This document shows, one piece after another, positions 40,522 to 44,637 of a stretch of 44,637 nucleotides of DNA. This DNA is from Pseudomonas morbosilactucae (GTDB lineage: Bacteria; Pseudomonadota; Gammaproteobacteria; Pseudomonadales; Pseudomonadaceae): contig NZ_JALQCW010000018.1 in NCBI RefSeq assembly GCF_023241715.1, forward strand, positions 1 to 44,637, given 5' to 3'. Position numbers and translations under genes: made by a program. The stretch's first letter is position 1. The number at the start of each line of letters is the position of its first letter. The notes under the pieces were generated by a model that had not been told where the DNA came from, did no database searches, and saw nothing but the letters and a program-made list of their open reading frames with translations.

Positions 40522-41235
40522 TTACTTGGCGGCGTCTTGCTTGGCTGGGTCTTTGATAGCCAACAGCTCCAGCTCGAACACCAGCACCGAGTTGGCTGGA
40601 ATTGCCGGGCTCGGGCTCTGGGCGCCGTAAGCCAGGTCGCTAGGGATGTACAGCTTGTACTTCTCGCCGACGTGCATCAGTTGCAGGCCTTCGACCCAAC
40701 CCGGAATCACGCCGCTCACCGGCAGGTCAATCGGGCTGCCGCGCTCAACAGAGCTGTCGAACACTGTGCCGTTAGTCAGGGTGCCGGTGTAATGAACGGT
40801 CACTACGTCGGTCGGCTTAGGCTGAGCGCCGTCGGCCTTCTTCAGGACTTCGTATTGCAGGCCGGAAGCGGTGGTGGTGACACCGGCTTTCTTGCCGTTT
40901 TCTTCAAGGAACTTCTTGCCCGCTGCGGCGGACTCTTCGCTCATCTTAACCATGCGTTCTTCGGCACGCTTTTGCAGCGCTGCGAAGGCTTCGACCAATT
41001 CGTCATCTTTCAGCTTCTGTTCTTTCTTGCCGACGGCATCTTCGATGCCCTGGGCCACGGCTTTGGAATCCAGGTCATCCATGCCTTCCTGAGCCAGGCT
41101 TTTGCCCATGTTCAGGCCGATACCGTAGGAAGCTTTTTGCGCCGGGGTTTTCAGCTCTACGCTGGTCTGCGAATCACAACCCGCAAGGACCAGGCTAACC
41201 AGGGCTACCGCCGCCGCCAACCGATGCTGTTTCAT
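40522..41235 (-). CDS. FKBP-type peptidyl-prolyl isomerase lipoprotein
   Basis: A 237-residue lipoprotein. MKQHRLAAAVALVSLVLAGCDS is a lipoprotein signal with the lipobox LAGC, so Cys20 is lipidated. The N-terminal FkpA-type dimerisation domain has KASYGIGLNMGKSLAQEGMDDLDSKAVAQGIEDAV. The FKBP domain (about 125-230) has VTVHYTGTLTNGTVFDSS, IPGWVEGLQLMHVGEKYKLYIPSDLAYG and LVFELELL. The ATG at 41235 has AAGGAA upstream. It resembles FkpA and FklB and probably helps fold envelope proteins. Confidence 0.9.
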   Translation of the reverse strand: MKQHRLAAAVALVSLVLAGCDSQTSVELKTPAQKASYGIGLNMGKSLAQEGMDDLDSKAVAQGIEDAVGKKEQKLKDDELVEAFAALQKRAEERMVKMSEESAAAGKKFLEENGKKAGVTTTASGLQYEVLKKADGAQPKPTDVVTVHYTGTLTNGTVFDSSVERGSPIDLPVSGVIPGWVEGLQLMHVGEKYKLYIPSDLAYGAQSPSPAIPANSVLVFELELLAIKDPAKQDAAK

Positions 41236-41493
41236 GCTATTTCCTTGTTCATGCGCCAAAAGGGCAATCGAATAAAGCCGCGAGCTTATCAGGCTGCCAC
41301 GACCAATGGCTACCGGCATAAGAGCAGGAAACCGTCGATAAGTTCACGTCTGCAAAGGCATTTTCTAGCCCGCGATAAACGCCCGACTGGCAAATGGCCG
41401 CAGCCCGAAAAAAACCTCAATCACCTTAGACCAAGTACTGGCTACTTGCCGCTTCCGATGGGCTAAGGCATAAGGAAACAAAATTCGACAAGG

Positions 41494-43311
41494 ATGTTTA
41501 TCTTGCGCCTCATCTACCGTGTTTTGCTGTTGATCGCCGTGCTGCTCGCCGGCGCTCTGGCCCTGGTTCTGTATTACGTCGCCAACCCCAAACTCCCCAG
41601 CTATGAGCCTGTGCAACAGGTGCACTACCTGGACCAGTGGAGTGCGGCCGACCGCCAGACTTACTACTTCACCCCCCAAGGCACTCAGGTCAAAGGGCTG
41701 CGCTACGACTGGTTCGGCGCCCTGGAGTTGCCATTCTCCAAGGAGCGCTTCTCCTCCCCGGAATACCTGGCGCGTTTCGGCTTCCTGGTGGACCCGCAAC
41801 AACACGCCACGGCGGACAACCCCGGCAATCTCCCGGTAGGTTTTGCGCGGCATCAAAATCCCGGCAGCCAGGAGTACTACCTGGATATCACCTGTGCCGC
41901 CTGCCACACCGGCGAGTTGCGATTCAATCACCAGGCCCTGCGAATCGACGGCGGTACCGCACAGCACGTGCTGCCCTCCAGCGTACCGACGCTACAAGGG
42001 GGCAGTTTCGGCCAGGCACTGGTGGCGAGCCTGGCCGCCACCTATTACAACCCATGGAAATTCGAACGCTTTGCCCGCCAGGTACTGGGCCAGGACTACG
42101 ACAGCCGCCACGAACAGTTGCGCCAGGACTTCAAGGCTTCGCTGAACAACTTCCTGCGGGTGGCCTGGAACGACACCCATCGTGGCCTCTACCCGACCGA
42201 GGAAGGCCCTGGGCGCACCGACGCATTCGGACGCATCGCCAACGCCAGCTTCGGCGATGCGATTACCCCCGATAACTATCGTGTGGCCAACGCCCCAGTG
42301 GACTACCCCCAGCTCTGGGATATCTGGACCTTCGACTGGGTGCAGTGGAACGGCTCAGCCCAGCAACCCATGGCACGCAACATTGGCGAAGCCCTTGGGG
42401 TCGGTGCGACGCTGAATTACTTCGACGCCCAGGGACAACCACTCAAAGGCGCCGACCGCTACCCCTCCAGCGTTCGCGTCAACGATCTGCATCAGATCGA
42501 AGAGACCCTGCAACGTTTGAAGCCGCCTGCTTGGCCCGAAGCCCTGTTCGGCAAGGTCGACACCCGCCTGGCCGCCAAGGGCCGCGCGCTGTTCACCGAA
42601 AACTGCGCCGGTTGTCATGTGCCCGACGTCACCGAAATCAACGGCCGTCCCGTGCAGCAATTGAAGATGCTGCCGCTGGCAGTCATCGGGACCGACCCCA
42701 ACAGCGCTAACAACATCGCCGATCAGCGCTATGACCTCAGCGCCTTGCAGTGGGACCCAGCAGAATTGGCAGCCTCCAATGTCGAACTGCACCCCACGCC
42801 CAGCGAACCACTGGACCTGAGCCAACTGTCCGTGGCCAAAGGCCTGGCCTACGTCACCGCCTTTGTCGAAGAGCGAGCCTACCGCGACGCCAAGGTCACC
42901 CCGGCCGAACGGCCACGCCTGGACGGCTTCGGCCTGCCCATTGGCGTGCGCGAACTGCGGGCGTACAAGGCCAGGCCGCTGGCAGGCGTCTGGGCCACCC
43001 CGCCCTTCCTGCACAACGGCTCGGTGCCCAGCCTGTATGAGCTGCTATCGCCGCAAAGCGAACGCTCCAACACCTTCTATAGAGGCACCTTCGAATACGA
43101 CCCGCGCCACCTGGGTTATCGCACTGAAGCGTTTACCAACGGTTTCCTGTTCGACACCCGCATCAGCGGCAACCACAACAGCGGTCATGAATTCCGCTCC
43201 GGAAGCCGGGGCAACGGGGTCATCGGGCGCTTGCTGCAACCCGAAGAACGCTGGGCCCTGCTGGAGTACCTGAAAGTGCTCGGCGGCCCGCTGGAGTCGC
43301 AACTGCCATGA
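41494..43311 (+). CDS. RoxA-like di-heme cytochrome c (peroxidase superfamily)
   Basis: A 605-residue membrane-anchored or secreted protein. A hydrophobic N-terminus (LIYRVLLLIAVLLAGALALVLYYVA) is followed by two c-type heme motifs, CAACH at residues 134-138 and CAGCH at 371-375. Between them is the W-rich region WDIWTFDWVQWNGSAQQPMARNIGEALGVG, found in the RoxA/RoxB-like branch of di-heme cytochrome c peroxidases. RoxA itself is a rubber dioxygenase, but most relatives are uncharacterised, so I do not claim oxygenase activity. The ATG at 41494 has AAGG immediately before it, an unusually tight spacing. It is followed 28 bp later by a catalase-family gene, suggesting joint work on peroxides or lipid oxidation. 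Confidence 0.82.
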   Translation: MFILRLIYRVLLLIAVLLAGALALVLYYVANPKLPSYEPVQQVHYLDQWSAADRQTYYFTPQGTQVKGLRYDWFGALELPFSKERFSSPEYLARFGFLVDPQQHATADNPGNLPVGFARHQNPGSQEYYLDITCAACHTGELRFNHQALRIDGGTAQHVLPSSVPTLQGGSFGQALVASLAATYYNPWKFERFARQVLGQDYDSRHEQLRQDFKASLNNFLRVAWNDTHRGLYPTEEGPGRTDAFGRIANASFGDAITPDNYRVANAPVDYPQLWDIWTFDWVQWNGSAQQPMARNIGEALGVGATLNYFDAQGQPLKGADRYPSSVRVNDLHQIEETLQRLKPPAWPEALFGKVDTRLAAKGRALFTENCAGCHVPDVTEINGRPVQQLKMLPLAVIGTDPNSANNIADQRYDLSALQWDPAELAASNVELHPTPSEPLDLSQLSVAKGLAYVTAFVEERAYRDAKVTPAERPRLDGFGLPIGVRELRAYKARPLAGVWATPPFLHNGSVPSLYELLSPQSERSNTFYRGTFEYDPRHLGYRTEAFTNGFLFDTRISGNHNSGHEFRSGSRGNGVIGRLLQPEERWALLEYLKVLGGPLESQLP

Positions 43312-43339
43312 GCCTCGCCTTCGTCATAAGGATCTACCC

Positions 43340-44475
43340 ATGTTGATTACCCTCTGGCTGCGCCTCGGCGCCTTGCTGGCCAAGACCCTGATGTGGCTGC
43401 TGGGCCTGGGCCTGCTGGCCTGGGCACTGGCCAGTGCCTGGTTCGCCTGGCAACACCGCGGCCCGGTGTCCACTGAAGAACAGATCGCGGCCGGCGAAAG
43501 CGCCATGAGCCAGGAAATCATCCAGACCGCCGTGCGCATCGTCGACCAGCACCGGGACAACAGCCGCTACCTGCGCGACGCCCACGCCAAGGCCCATGGC
43601 TGCGTCAAAGCCCAGGTCCAGGTGCTCAATGATTTGGCGCCGGTGCTGCGCCAAGGGGTGTTCGCCGAACCGGGGAAAACCTGGCAAGCCAGCGTGCGCC
43701 TGTCCAATGGCAACGCCTACCCGCAGTTCGACAGTATTCGCGATGCCCGGGGCATGGCAATCAAGCTGCTGGACGTCCCCGGCACACAGCTGCTGCAGGA
43801 ACAGCCGTGCGCACCGAGCAGGATTTCGTGATGTTCAACCATCCAAACTTCTTCGTCAGCGATGTGGCGGAGTACCGCACCAATGTGGCGGCGCAGGCGG
43901 ACGGCAAGAAAGTCATGGCGTTCTTCCCAAGCCTGGACCCACGCAGTTGGCAGGTCCGACATCTGTTTATCGCCCTGGCAACCCTGTCACCGGCACCCGC
44001 CAGCCCGACCCAGACCACTTACTTCTCGGTGTCGCCATACAAGTTCGGGAATGCCAATGTGAAGTTCCGCGTCGCGCCGGACCCGCAAAGCTGCCCTGGC
44101 TACACGCTACCGGCGCAAAATGAAAAGTTACCGAACTTCCTGCGCAGTGCCCTGGTTCAACAACTGTCCACCGACCGCGTGCCGGCCTGCTTCGTCTTGC
44201 AGGTGCAGCGCCAGGACCCGAGCAAATTCATGCCCATTGAGGACACCAGCATTGAATGGCGGGAAAGCGACGCACCGTTCGAGACCGTGGCGCGGGTCAA
44301 GATCCCGGCCCAGGACTTCGATACACCGGCGCAAAACCTGCAGTGCGACAACCAGTCCTTCAACCCCTGGTTCGGCCTTGAGGCCCATCGCCCCATCGGC
44401 GGCATCAACCGCCTGCGCAAGGCGGTGTATGAAGCCGTGAGCGACTATCGCCACAGCCGCAACGCCGAACAGTAA
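43340..44475 (+). pseudogene. catalase-family (SrpA-like) heme protein, interrupted by a single-base frameshift
   Basis: Two open frames join to one protein. Residues 1-154 (43340 to about 43806) have an N-terminal membrane helix (LGALLAKTLMWLLGLGLLAWALASAWFAW) and ASVRLSNGNAYPQFDSIRDARGMAIKLLDVPG. The next frame continues RTEQDFVMFNHPNFFVSDVAEYR to the stop at 44475. The conserved FVMFNHPNFF and the heme-tyrosine region RLRKAVYEAVSDYRH identify a catalase-like protein of the small SrpA type. One base is missing near 43807 (CAGCC then GTGCGC); restored length is about 378. The first frame runs on only to a stop at 43831. It may be inactive, or the base may be a sequencing loss. The ATG at 43340 has AAGGAT 7 bases upstream. 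Confidence 0.8.
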
Positions 44476-44488
44476 GCCCATCACGAAA

Positions 44489-44514
44489 AAAGCGGCCCAA
44501 GGGCCGCTTTCTTT
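44489..44514 (+). terminator. rho-independent terminator after the catalase-like gene
   Basis: AAAGCGGCCC-AA-GGGCCGCTTT is a perfect 10-bp stem followed by CTTTATT. It begins 13 bp after the stop. Confidence 0.85.
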
Positions 44515-44557
44515 ATTCATTGGGCTCACGCAGCACCGCGCCAAACCCCAGACAGCA

Positions 44558-44580
44558 AAAAGCCCGCACTGGGCGGGCTT
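44558..44580 (-). terminator. rho-independent terminator of a minus-strand gene at the window edge
   Basis: On the minus strand AAGCCCGC, a short loop and GCGGGCTT are followed by TTTTG. It lies directly downstream of the stop codon at 44599-44601. Confidence 0.7.
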
Positions 44581-44598
44581 TCTGTGATGATCTGGCGT

Positions 44599-44637
44599 TC
44601 AGTGGTCCAGATCATCGAATATGGCGCAGCGGACGGG
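44599..44637 (-). CDS. C-terminal end of an unidentified minus-strand gene (partial)
   Basis: The last 39 bases read on the minus strand as PVRCAIFDDLDH then TGA, immediately before a minus-strand terminator. That is too little to identify the protein. The terminator and the open frame up to the edge are the only support. Confidence 0.4.
   Translation of the reverse strand, partial: PVRCAIFDDLDH

Noticed and set aside
1..44637. CRISPR array, tRNA or rRNA genes, insertion sequences, prophage
   Set aside because: The only repeated elements are dispersed REPs of variable spacing; no transposase, integrase or phage protein was seen, and no cloverleaf or rRNA segment was recognised.

Overview
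The window is a GC-rich (roughly 60 percent or more, by eye) chromosomal segment of a Pseudomonas, most like the P. fluorescens group. I judge this from protein similarity recalled from memory, from the gene order (htrB-minCDE-rluA-apeB; prc next to a GGDEF/EAL gene, a YkvA-like gene and an FKBP gene), and from many Pseudomonas-type REP elements ending in a CTCCTACA-like string. I see no tRNA, rRNA, CRISPR array, prophage, transposase or plasmid gene.

Layout. 1-4038: a catabolic locus with a small AtuA-like protein, an AtuA-family protein broken by a one-base deletion, a CitMHS-type transporter and a divergent LysR regulator. 4076-6390: an aminotransferase and glutathione S-transferase pair, divergent from a MarR regulator, with two copies of a 15-bp palindrome in the shared promoter. 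6627-16856: a purine and urate catabolic island. It holds an AzgA-type purine permease, a LysE exporter, uraH, puuE, uraD, alc, allA, puuD, an NCS2 urate/xanthine permease and a Tsx-like outer-membrane channel. Together these take urate through 5-hydroxyisourate, OHCU, allantoin, allantoate and ureidoglycolate to glyoxylate and urea. Xanthine dehydrogenase and urease are not in the window. A TTGTATACAA-type operator precedes the AzgA gene and occurs twice in the uraH/puuE gap, which suggests control by a GntR-family (FadR subfamily) regulator encoded elsewhere.

17072-24661: housekeeping genes for pirin, a patatin-like hydrolase, lipid A acyltransferase, MinCDE, RluA, aminopeptidase ApeB and a 58-residue membrane protein. 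24738-26894: a large MscS-type channel. 26945-33333: a HutC-type GntR regulator divergent from an ABC importer operon. The importer resembles PhnSTUV-type systems but carries two predicted cytoplasmic phosphohydrolases, one of the alkaline phosphatase superfamily and one of the HAD-IB family. It is the least well understood system here. Half-matching TGGTCTAGACCA-like sites precede both the regulator and the operon.

33445-41235: a quinone oxidoreductase, the periplasmic protease Prc, an EAL-CBS-GGDEF protein, an overlapping XRE/unknown/Sel1 operon, a YkvA-like protein with an inverted pair of consensus DnaA boxes just upstream, and an FKBP lipoprotein. 41494-44475: a RoxA-like di-heme cytochrome followed by a catalase-family heme protein that is also broken by an apparent one-base deletion. 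The right edge carries two terminators and probably the last residues of a minus-strand gene.

Most of the window is ordinary core genome. I did not find a clearly new defence or mobile system. The most interesting points are the unannotated operators, the DnaA-box pair, the ABC/phosphohydrolase operon and the two frameshifts.
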